64,000 bases of DNA from Bolinopsis microptera. Lineage: Eukaryota; Ctenophora; Tentaculata; Lobata; Bolinopsidae. The DNA lies in contig NC_087080.1 in the NCBI RefSeq assembly GCF_026151205.1, positions 7,977,096 through 8,041,095 on the forward strand, read 5' to 3'. Within the stretch, counting starts at the first letter, position 1; each line of letters begins with the position of its first letter. This document shows, piece after piece, positions 23,501 to 35,500 of the stretch. The position numbers and the translations under genes were made by a program. Under the pieces are notes generated by a model. That model made no database searches, had not been told where the DNA came from, and saw only the letters and a list, made by a program, of their open reading frames with translations.

Positions 23501-26500
23501 CAGATATTACTCTAGGTACATAATTAGTTCTACCTCTAACTTTTAGAGGGGATCCAGATATTACTCTAGGTACATAATTAGTTCTACCTCTAGCTTTTAG
23601 AGGGGATCCAGATATTACTCTAGGTACATAATTAGTTCTACCTCTAGCTTTAAGGGGACATACACCAAAAGCTTTTATGCCCTGGCCCTGCTGTTAACGT
23701 CATATTAAGAAAGTATACATAAAAACAATAAGATTTGATACATTCAAAATTATTTTTGAGGACCCGCACTTTCGAAAAAATAAATATTTTCTTTTTCGAA
23801 ATTTTTCGAAATTTTGAGAAGTCTGTCACTGTAATACCGATATTTCGGTCATTTTAAAAGTCTTTTGGCTGATTTTGTTACTGAAGATTACTTACAATCC
23901 GTACAAGAAATCCCTGAAAGGATTATATAATTGAACAATAAATGACGTAGTTACAGACCAAAGAAGGTCGAGAGAAGCAAAATTGAAATTTTTGTAAAAA
24001 TCAAAGTTGTATATTTTACCATTCACCCAGGTCATAAGATATCGCTTCAAAAATTATTGTGAGTGTAGCTGATAATCATATACAACTTTTTGGAACAGGA
24101 TTTCTCTCAATTTTGAGTTTTAAGGTATGAAATGTGGCCTCAAACGACTCAGTAAAATTCATCGTAAAAAGGGCCAAACATGGCAGATTTAAGGCTTAAA
24201 ATGCCTATAACTCACAAAATATCAGTTTTAAAAAAATAATTTTTACAGGATCGTAATCAGCTTGGTAAGACGAATCTTTTAGTACCAAATTTATAAAAGT
24301 TAAAGACACAAAATTTGTAAAAAAATGTGTACAATTTGTACAAAATTTATACAAGGGGGGACCCTTGTGTTCGAGCTAGAAAATTATTTAAGACAATTTG
24401 TCTTCTAAAATCACCTATTTGGTACTAAAAGATTCGTCTTCTCAAGCTGATTACGATTCTGTAAAAATTATTTCAAAAAAACTGATATTTTGTGAGTTAT
24501 AGGCATTTTAAGCCTTAAATCTGCCATGTTTGGCCCTTTTTACGATGAATTTTACTAAGTCGTTTGAGGCCACATTTCATACCTTAAAACTCGAAATTGA
24601 GAGAAATCCTGTTCCAAAAAGTTGGATATGATTATCAGCTACACTCACAATAATTTTTGAAGCGATATCTTATGACCTGGGTGAATGGTAAAATATACAA
24701 CTTTGATTTTTACAAAAATTTCAATTTTGCTTCTCTCGACCTTCTTTGGTCTGTAACTACGTCATTTATTGTTCAATTATATAATCCTTTCAGGGATTTC
24801 TTGTACGGATTGTAAGTAATCTTCAGTAACAAAATCAGCCAAAAGACTTTTAAAATGACCGAAATATCGGTATTACAGTGACAGACTTCTCAAAATTTCG
24901 AAAAATTTCGAAAAAGAAAATATTTATTTTTTCGAAAGTGCGGGTCCTCAAAAATAATTTTGAATGTATCAAATCTTATTGTTTATATGTATACTTTCTT
25001 AATATGACGTTAACAGCAGGGCCAGGGCATAAAAGCTTTTGGTGTATGTCCCCTTAAGAGGGGATCCAGATATTACTCTAGGTACATAATTAGTTCCACC
25101 TCTAGCTTTTAGAGGGGATCCAGATATTACTCTAGGTACATAATTAGTTCCACCTCTAGCTTTTAGAGGGGATCCAGATATTACTCTAGGTACATAATTA
25201 GTTCTACCTCTAGCTTTTAGAGGGGATCCAGATATTACTCTAGGTACATAATTAGTTCTACCTCTAGCTTTTAGAAGGGTTCCAGATATTACTCTAGGTA
25301 CATAATTAGTTCTACCTCTACCTTTAAGAGGGGATCCAGATATTACTCTAGGTACATAATTAGTTCTACCTCTAGCTTTTAGAGGGGATCCAGATATTAC
25401 TCTAGGTACATAATTAGTTCTACCTCTAGCTTTTAGAGGGGATCCAGATATTACTCTAGGTACATAATTAGTTCTTGACTTACTTGACTTAAGGCGGCTT
25501 CAGCGTCCGAGTATTGATGCGCTGTCTCCATAAAACTCTATCCGCCATAAGTCCGCCCATTTCTCCAATGTCGTTGAGACCCGTGTCAGCTCGTAGGCTA
25601 TCAACATAGGTCATGGCTGGTCTCCCCCTACTCCGCACCCCATGAGTTGGTTCCCAGAGTAGCAAGCGGTTTGCGACTAGTTCTGGGTGCCGGTGGATAT
25701 GGCCTGCTAGTCGCATCCTGCGCTCTTGGATCTTCATGGTTGCTCTCGGTAGGTTGCCATAGACTTCTTTGTTGGTTTTTCGCTGCTTCCAATCCACATT
25801 AAGTGCCATCCTTAGCATTCTAGTGTAGCAGCCATCAATGCGTTTCTTCAATTGCTCTGTCAACGTCCACGTTTCAGAACCATAAAGAAGTATTGATTCC
25901 ACAGTAGCAACAAATAGACGGATCTTCAGTCCTCTTCTAAGGTCAGACTTCCACATCTTCTTCAGCTTGTGGCAGGCTGCCCAAGCCTTAGCTTTTCTGA
26001 CCCGCAGGTCCCTCTCTGTTGTTGCTATCCAAGCTCCAAGGTAAACAAAGTCTGTCACCTTTTCCAGCTGGTTTCCAGAACAACTATTAAGACTACTCGC
26101 CTCCTCTGTCATGTTCAGAGTCATGAACTTAGTTTTAGTGCCGTTCATGGCTAGCCCAACACTCAGTGCTGCTTTCTCAAGCCTGTCCAGGAGTAGTTTT
26201 GCCCCTTCAATGGTATCAGTGATAAGGGCAACATCATCTGCAAACTCGACGTCTGCGATCTTTTCGGCACCAATCCTTCTACTCCGTGCAGGCCTGAGAG
26301 TGAACCCAGAGTCCGAGTCATCATCGTCTATAGACACTGTCATGATATAGTCAATCACGATAATAAACAAGTACGGGGCAAGAGTGTCTCCTTGCAGTAC
26401 TCCAGCCAGGATATCAAAAATTTCTGTTATACCATCGGCTGTAACTACTTTAGCCTTTGTGCTCGTATAGATTATTATAAATGACCCGTTTACAGGCTAT

Positions 26501-29500
26501 TAGTTTTAGGTCCTGTCTAACGTTGAACAATTAAAACAGTTGGATAAAATACGAATAAAAGTAACGTTGACAATAAGTATAATATCAAGACGATAAAGAT
26601 GGGAGTAAAGAGTCTATTCAGTAACTCAGTAAAGTCCGTGGCAAATCTCCCGTGCTAAAATCGAAGTGTCCAGGCGATGTGTCCTGTTCCTAGTCGTGGA
26701 CGCGTTGACTGTGTTAGTAATCAGCCACTGAGTTGATGGCTGTATTACTTCGTTGTTAAAGTGATCTTCTGTTAATCAGTTGAACTGTGGGAGAGCGTGG
26801 TTAAGCTTAAAGTTAAGAAGTTAAAACTTGTTATACAGAAGGTATAACAAATCCTCTCTACCAAAACGTTGAAAGAAGAAGTATAAACTTGTTATACAGA
26901 GAGACTGTGGGATACTGAAGGGAAAGGAAGCAGTTCTAACGAGCTCTTCTCAAACACAAGGATATATTCTTGTGAACTCGGCTAGTATATATGAAACATT
27001 TGTCATGGAGTTGTAGAGGGAGTTATGTGCCTCGCCGGGCTAAAGTAGTGGATGACCTTGCTGTACGGCAAGTTAAACAAGGATCTGAAACTACTAGGTT
27101 CCGTACAGACTCAACTCTGCACCCGTGTCAATATGTTCATTATATGCAAGCCTCTTGATTTATAATCACCGAGTCTAGTAATTGTTTAAGAGAGTTCTCT
27201 AGCAGTTACGAAACTCGAGAGACTGTGGGATACTGAAGGGAAAGGAAGCAGTTCTAACGAGCTCTTCTCAAACACAAGGATATATTCTTGTGAACTCGGC
27301 TAGTATATATGAAACATTTGTCATGGAGTTGTAGAGGGAGTTATGTGCCTCGCCGGGCTAAAGTAGTGGATGACCTTGCTGTACGGCAAGTTAAACAAGG
27401 ATCTGAAACTACTAGGTTCCGTACAGACTCAACTCTGCACCCGTGTCAATATGTTCATTATATGCAAGCCTCTTGATTTATAATCACCGAGTCTAGTAAT
27501 TGTTTAAGAGAGTTCTCTAGCAGTTACGAAACTCGAGAGACTGTGGGATACTGAAGGGAAAGGAAGCAGTTCTAACGAGCTCTTCTCAAACACAAGGATA
27601 TATTCTTGTGAACTCGGCTAGTATATATGAAACATTTGTCATGGAGTTGTAGAGGGAGTTATGTGCCTCGCCGGGCTAAAGTAGTGGATGACCTTGCTGT
27701 ACGGCAAGTTAAACAAGGATCTGAAACTACTAGGTTCCGTACAGACTCAACTCTGCACCCGTGTCAATATGTTCATTATATGCAAGCCTCTTGATTTATA
27801 ATCACCGAGTCTAGTAATTGTTTAAGAGAGTTCTCTAGCAGTTACGAAACTCGAGAGACTGTGGGATACTGAAGGGAAAGGAAGCAGTTCTAACGAGCTC
27901 TTCTCAAACACAAGGATATATTCTTGTGAACTCGGCTAGTATATATGAAACATTTGTCATGGAGTTGTAGAGGGAGTTATGTGCCTCGCCGGGCTAAAGT
28001 AGTGGATGACCTTGCTGTACGGCAAGTTAAACAAGGATCTGAAACTACTAGGTTCCGTACAGACTCAACTCTGCACCCGTGTCAATATGTTCATTATATG
28101 CAAGCCTCTTGATTTATAATCACCGAGTCTAGTAATTGTTTAAGAGAGTTCTCTAGCAGTTACGAAACTCGAGAGACTGTGGGATACTGAAGGGAAAGGA
28201 AGCAGTTCTAACGAGCTCTTCTCAAACACAAGGATATATTCTTGTGAACTCGGCTAGTATATATGAAACATTTGTCATGGAGTTGTAGAGGGAGTTATGT
28301 GCCTCGCCGGGCTAAAGTAGTGGATGACCTTGCTGTACGGCAAGTTAAACAAGGATCTGAAACTACTAGGTTCCGTACAGACTCAACTCTGCACCCGTGT
28401 CAATATGTTCATTATATGCAAGCCTCTTGATTTATAATCACCGAGTCTAGTAATTGTTTAAGAGAGTTCTCTAGCAGTTACGAAACTCGAGAGACTGTGG
28501 GATACTGAAGGGAAAGGAAGCAGTTCTAACGAGCTCTTCTCAAACACAAGGATATATTCTTGTGAACTCGGCTAGTATATATGAAACATTTGTCATGGAG
28601 TTGTAGAGGGAGTTATGTGCCTCGCCGGGCTAAAGTAGTGGATGACCTTGCTGTACGGCAAGTTAAACAAGGATCTGAAACTACTAGGTTCCGTACAGAC
28701 TTAACTCTGCACCCGTGTCAATATGTTCATTATATGCAAGCCTCTTGATTTATAATCACCGAGTCTAGTAATTGTTTAAGAGAGTTCTCTAGCAGTTACG
28801 AAACTCGAGAGACTGTGGGATACTGAAGGGAAAGGAAGCAGTTCTAACGAGCTCTTCTCAAACACAAGGATATATTCTTGTGAACTCGGCTAGTATATAT
28901 GAAACATTTGTCATGGAGTTGTAGAGGGAGTTATGTGCCTCGCCGGGCTAAAGTAGTGGATGACCTTGCTGTACGGCAAGTTAAACAAGGATCTGAAACT
29001 ACTAGGTTCCGTACAGACTCAACTCTGCACCCGTGTCAATATGTTCATTATATGCAAGCCTCTTGATTTATAATCACCGAGTCTAGTAATTGTTTAAGAG
29101 AGTTCTCTAGCAGTTACGAAACTCGAGAGACTGTGGGATACTGAAGGGAAAGGAAGCAGTTCTAACGAGCTCTTCTCAAACACAAGGATATATTCTTGTG
29201 AACTCGGCTAGTATATATGAAACATTTGTCATGGAGTTGTAGAGGGAGTTATGTGCCTCGCCGGGCTAAAGTAGTGGATGACCTTGCTGTACGGCAAGTT
29301 AAACAAGGATCTGAAACTACTAGGTTCCGTACAGACTCAACTCTGCACCCGTGTCAATATGTTCATTATATGCAAGCCTCTTGATTTATAACAAATCCTC
29401 TCTACCAAAACGTTGAAAGAAGAAGATAAAAGATTTACAATGAAAGATGAAATGAAAAAGAGTACTTCCTGTAACTAGTACATTTTCATGTACTGCTGAA

Positions 29501-32500
29501 TACTTGTAGATGGACGTAGAGTAGAGTATCTTAGTCATCCTGAATGTTAAACCAGCAGACAGGGCTCATAGGGCGTTGATGAGAATGTGCGTTGACTTGA
29601 CTCCTGTTAGGAATGGTAACTTTTCCTGGATATGGGATTTCTGAGTCAGAATTGTTTAGCGTGATGCTAATATCGTTGATAATATCAGGTTGATTAAGGT
29701 TTGAATGAGTTAAGCTCAATTGACAATCGTTGATCATGTCGTTGAAAACTGTTGAAATGTTTTCCGTAATAGGGATATCAAGATTTTGAACCTCCCTGCT
29801 AATAATAGTAGAGTAGTCCAAAGTGTTGGGCGTTGAATCAACATTTAAAAGATCAGGTGTAACATTATCAATAATGCTGTCTGATACGGACATACTCTAA
29901 ACAGATAGAATAGATTATCGTAACGTAGAAAGTGATAATAAGTTGAATAATGCTAATGAGAAGCAAGTGTAAGTAAAATAACATTACTGCGTAGAAAAGA
30001 AGTAAAGTAAGCAAGTGGCTATACTAGTGTGTAAAAGTACGTTGACATAAAACGAGTGAAATGTGAAGTGAGTCGTAATTCGTTGGTAAGGAGGACCCTG
30101 GCTTCACGTGATTGTTAAACTCGTAATGCATAGGTTAGCTGAAGGTTGCGTAGAAGAGCACTTCGTTGAAATAAGATAATTCGATAAGTAGAAGCCCCCT
30201 TTGAGTTGGATGGGGTAGTTTCATGACTGGTGTTGCGTTTATCTGTACGTTGATTTGATAACTTAATATACTCAGCCGATAACCGTTGCCTGTGTTTTTA
30301 CGTTGATTTGTAAGATTATTAACCATGTCATTGCACCCAAAGTTAATATGGTTAGACACGTTGACCAAATAAATTCCAGCTGTAGGAAATTGTTGGAGTG
30401 AAACTGGTTGATAACAGGGGTGATAAGACTGTTTAGCGAAGTGTTATCTCACCTATATTCCCAAATACTTGGGAAATTTCGGTTGAGTAAATAAAATTAA
30501 AAGGCGTTGAATTTGCCGTAAGATTAACCGTGCGAATCGGTTTACGTTGAACATTAGGGGAAGTTCGTTTAGCCTCCCCGGCTTGGAGTCCTAAAATATT
30601 ATTCCTGCGTGCAGAAAATCGGGCAAAAATTTAGAACACTAATCATAGTGTGAACCTGCATCAAAGTTATCATACCAATTTATTCAGCTTTAAGACCCAG
30701 GTGATAACCAAGTCTTCAGAGGAACCCCGCGGATCCCAAAATTTACCATAAGAGTTGCCGTAACAATATGTTAGTAACACCGAAAATACTAACATCCATA
30801 TAGCTGAATGAAGTAGCAAGTAAGTACTAGTGAAATTAATCACAATGGAAGTTTTACCTTCAAGTGACTACGAAGTACTAACAAGCAGACTATTAGTGCT
30901 AATTAAAGCACGTGAGGTATGATACAATCATCTGACTTAAAGTTGAGCTTTTAACTCGAGTCAGGCGTTATTGACACGTTGATAAAGTCAAACTCGTGAG
31001 TAACCTACGTCACTTCTTAGAAGATTTCGATTTGGTTATCTTCTTTTTTAGGGTTTTAACTGGTGAACTAAATCCATATTTCTTCACCGCAGTTACCCTA
31101 GGTCTTAAGCCATAACGAGCATTAGACCTGCGATCCGCAGTCAGATCTTCTTGTATTTCTGATCTGCTGAGTTCTCTGGAAGCTAAGGGAACTTTAATAC
31201 CCTTTTTCTTACCGTGTTTATCTATATCCGGCAGAGTTAGATTCCTGCCACTACCACTCGGTTGATTTTCTGGCTGTTCATTACCAAGCAAAGATGTGCT
31301 AGCATCGTAGAATGCTTCTTGGTCATCATCTTCATTTTCTGACTCGTTGATTGAACTAGCAGGCGTTGAAACTACACTACTATCGTTGTTTAACTCACCT
31401 ACTGGAATAGGTGTAGCTCTGGGTTCCAAACTATTCGAAGGAGAAGGCATTTGTACCTCCTGTTGATCGACATTTATAGGAGTACCAGTAGAAGTGGTAC
31501 ATTGGTTGGAGACAGTGTTTTGATCTGTCTTCCCTTCATTATTGTTTATAGCTTGACTTGAACTGTTATGTGTATCAAGTTTAGTGTTCGTTGATAATGG
31601 AATAGATATGATGATGTCATCATCACTTTCGCTGTCCTCCTTGGGATTAGAAGGTTTGTGAATGGAAATTGAAGTTGATGGTTTATTTTTAGAATTTCCT
31701 GTTGATAAATTCTTCTCTAGTTCACCGTCGATATTTGAATATTTAGAGATTTTGTAGTGTTTTAATTTCTCGATATTTACTACTTTTTCTATTCCGTTGA
31801 CTTGAATAATATAATTCCAATTGTTAATTTTATGGGTTATAAGGTAAGGACCGGTCCAGCGTTCACTATATTTGTGCTTTGGTACGTTGACAAGTAGGAA
31901 ACAGTACTGCCCTTCTTCAAAGAATGGACCCTTAACTTTTTTGTCATACTGAGTAGCCATATATTGGACTCGTTGTTTAGTGCTGGCTATGACGGATCTG
32001 GTTACGTCACGGACTTGCTTATAAAGTTGGTAAGCATAATTTTCCTCCTTAGAAACATCCTTTTCAGATTGGAGTTTCTCTAATCTGTTGTCGTTGATAA
32101 ACAGATCCCTAGGCATGATAGGCTCATGACCGTGGACTAAGTAATATGCCGAATGACCTGTTCTGGAGGATTTCAGCGCGTTGAGCACAAAGGTAATGTA
32201 CTTAGCGTACAAGTCGTAGTTTTTAAAGTCCTTATCAGACAAAGTTGAACGAAAGGCAATGTTCAGGCGTCGGTTCATACTTTCAATTTTGCCTTGAGTT
32301 TTAGAACTGAAACTAGAGCCTGGCTTATCTTTAATGTTAAACACTTTGAGAATGGCCTGAAACAGTTTACTGGTGAATCCTGCACCTAAATCGTGGTGAA
32401 GGTTGTTAAACATGCCAAATCGCAATATCCAATGTTCAATAATTTTCTGTATCGTGACTTCAGCCTTTTGTGACTTAACTGGGATACAAACTAAATAACC

Positions 32501-35500
32501 GGTGAACATATCAGTAATATTTAATAGGGCTGTTATGCCTCGTGGAGTAGGCGTTTTAGATACTTCCAAGTGATCAATGGAAATAGCTTGAAAAGGGTGG
32601 TTATAAATTATAGGCCGTAGAGGTGCCCTTCGAAGTGCTTGTGCTTGTTTAGTTCTGTTACACACTAAGCATGCGTTGACCCACAATTCAAATTCTTTAC
32701 GCATTTTGTAAAAGTAGAATCGTTTGATGCACAATTCATAGGAGTTTTCAGCTCCAGGATGACAATTTGAAATTGTGTTATGATACGAGTAGAGTACCCG
32801 TTCTATTAATGTGTAAGGTAACACAATAACTTTAGTGGTTTTCTTGGAATTAGCGTTGATTCTATTGATGTACAATATTCCATTGTTGAATGTGAGTTGA
32901 TTGAAATTTTTCCAATAATGGAATGTTTCACAATGAGAGCTGCGAGAGTCAATGTTAATTGGTTTTTTGTTGATTTTTACCCAATCAATAACCTCAAGCA
33001 ATATTTTGTCGTTGAAGTACTCACTGCGTACGTCATCTAAGGTAATTGGCGTTGTTTCTTTTTCAATACTTTGAAGTAGTACGTTGTGCAGCTTGGTTGA
33101 ATCAAGCTCATCCGATTCTGATGATTCTTCATCAGTTGAACTCACACATGAGTCGCCAAAGCCGTATTTGTTCGTCTGACAAATATTATCCTCATTATAA
33201 TTGAGCATATCAGAGTCGTTGATTTTACTGATTTCTGATGTTTGTGTGCCTTGTGAGACTACACCTGCCAGATTTTTGGCATTAAAATCGTTGATTTTAT
33301 TATCAACAAGAATTTCGCCGCGGTAAAACCACGCACGATCAAATTTCCCTACTGCCTACAATGTAATTGTTCTACTTTATTGTATCCCAGAGTGGTGTTT
33401 GGCGCACATGTAACATGATAATCGTTTTCGATATATTTAGCGTGCCACGTGCAGAACTTGAAAATTCTGCGCGCATTTTTGTAGTGTCGCGTTGATCTGT
33501 GTACGTGTGGTTGGTTGTAGATCATTTCATATTTTGCGCGGTTTGTTTCGTGTTAACGATGTGTATTATGTCACGTCATATTATTGCATCGTCGTATGCC
33601 AACTTTTTTGACTGGAATAGAATATTCTGTCTCATCTTAGTTATTATAAGTATCTAACATAAACTAATACATTTTGATGCTTACTCGACACATCTACAGC
33701 ACCATCGACTATATAGGAATCTTTAAAAGCATACCGCAATCTTGATCTTAGTTGCTTCTTGAATGTAAATGTAAAGTAACATCTGTTCTTAAATATGTAA
33801 ATGTAATCGCTTTTTACCATTCAGTGTCAATCAACTGTTAAATAATCGGCCACGAGTTTATCAGCTGATGTAATAATTTAGTTTGTTCTGAATTTTATCA
33901 CTCGGTAATTTATTAAAAAACTAGCGGCAATAGCGGATGAATAGTGGAACCTAGCGGATGCCTAGCGGATGCCTAGCGGAGAGCTAGCGGAAATTTAACA
34001 GTCGTCAAGCACCTAAAACTGGTTGCTATGCCTGCAATTAATTAACACATAACTGGCGTCGCGCGCGCAAAATAGGTTCCTTTTATACACATAATTATAT
34101 GGGAGTGGTCTATATTGCGAAGGAGCAGACTTTTGTCATCATCGTAGGACCGTCGAGCCACCTCATATATCTAAACCCGATTACTTATTCCCTACGATCT
34201 TTTTGCCTTCGGCAAGAGCAGGGAAAAAAATGCAATTTTTTGCAGTGACGTTGGTATTACGGGTTTGAGTTTGAGCATTCGTTGACTTTACTTCAAACGG
34301 TCCCCAACGAGAAAGATAATCACTTATTTTGATCTCTTCACTTTTTCCACTTATATGTTGAATTTTAAAAGTGAAACCTGCAAGCATAGCTAAGCGTCGT
34401 TGCATATAAGAATTTTCCTTATGAAAAATAGATTGTAATGAAAGCAGAGCAACACAATCTGTTTTTACAATAAAGGGAGTTGCGTGCAAGAGGGTTCGCC
34501 AATGTTTTAATGCGGCTAGCAATCCTAACATTTCAAGTTTAGTGGCGCCCAATTTCTGTTGATGCTTTGGTACGCTTTTACTGAAATAAGCAACTATTCT
34601 ACGTTGATTACCATCCCACTGAGTTAACGTAGCACCATGTCCAGCTTTGCTGCTGTCGATAGTTACTATGTATGATTGATATTTGTCAGTATAATCGACA
34701 ATACCTAATATGGGAGCTGTCATTAAAGCAGTACGAAGTTTAGACCAACTTTCGTGACAAGAATCGTCCCAGTTAAATGGGGCGTTTTTCTGCAGCAGGT
34801 TGTATAATGGAGCGGCAGTTTGAGCGAAATGTTGAATATGATTTCTGTGATAGTTTAACATACCTAGAAAGCTCTGTAAAGACTTAACGTTGATGGGAGG
34901 AGGCAGCTTTTTAATAGCTTGAATTTTGTCGTCCGAAACTTGTAACCCTTTTTCACTGAGAGTGTGTCCGACAAAATTGACCTCTCTGGCCATGAGATTA
35001 GTTTTATTGGGATTACATTTGAGATTACCCCATTCTAATCGTTGAAACATAAATCTTAGCCGTTTGATGTGTTCCCTCTCAGTGTTAGATGCCATAAGCA
35101 AATCGTCGATAAAGAAGCATAATGACGAGAAAGGCGTTGATTCGAACAAGAGTCCCATTGCGCGGGAAAATTCCGCAGACGAGTTGATAGCACCCTGGAT
35201 CATTCTGTTAAACATATAGCGTCGTTGATTGTATGTGAACGCCGTTAAATGGCGGGAATTTTGCTCTAAACCAATTTGAGTAAAACTCGAGGTTAGATCA
35301 AAATTTGACCAGAATTTACCTTCTGTCATTTTGTCGAGGATGTTGTTAATACGAGGTAATTCGTAATTATCCTTAATGACCTGAGAGTTAAGAGCTCTCG
35401 CATCCACCAGGAATCTGTGAGGATTGGCCGTTGATTTAGAATTTGGTTTGACTGCTAAGAAGACAGGAAGATTCCATATAGAGAATCTGCATTTAGATAT

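Noticed and set aside
20641-25474. CRISPR-like array
   Set aside because: Units are contiguous 54-bp copies without unique spacers, and the genome is eukaryotic.
25969-26350. Plus-strand frames of 61 and 79 codons
   Set aside because: Antisense shadows of the LINE reverse transcriptase.
26901-29391. Tandem array of rRNA spacer or small-RNA genes
   Set aside because: The 318-bp unit has no RNA-gene signature, promoter boxes or coding frame that I can recognise; it is confined to the LTR element.
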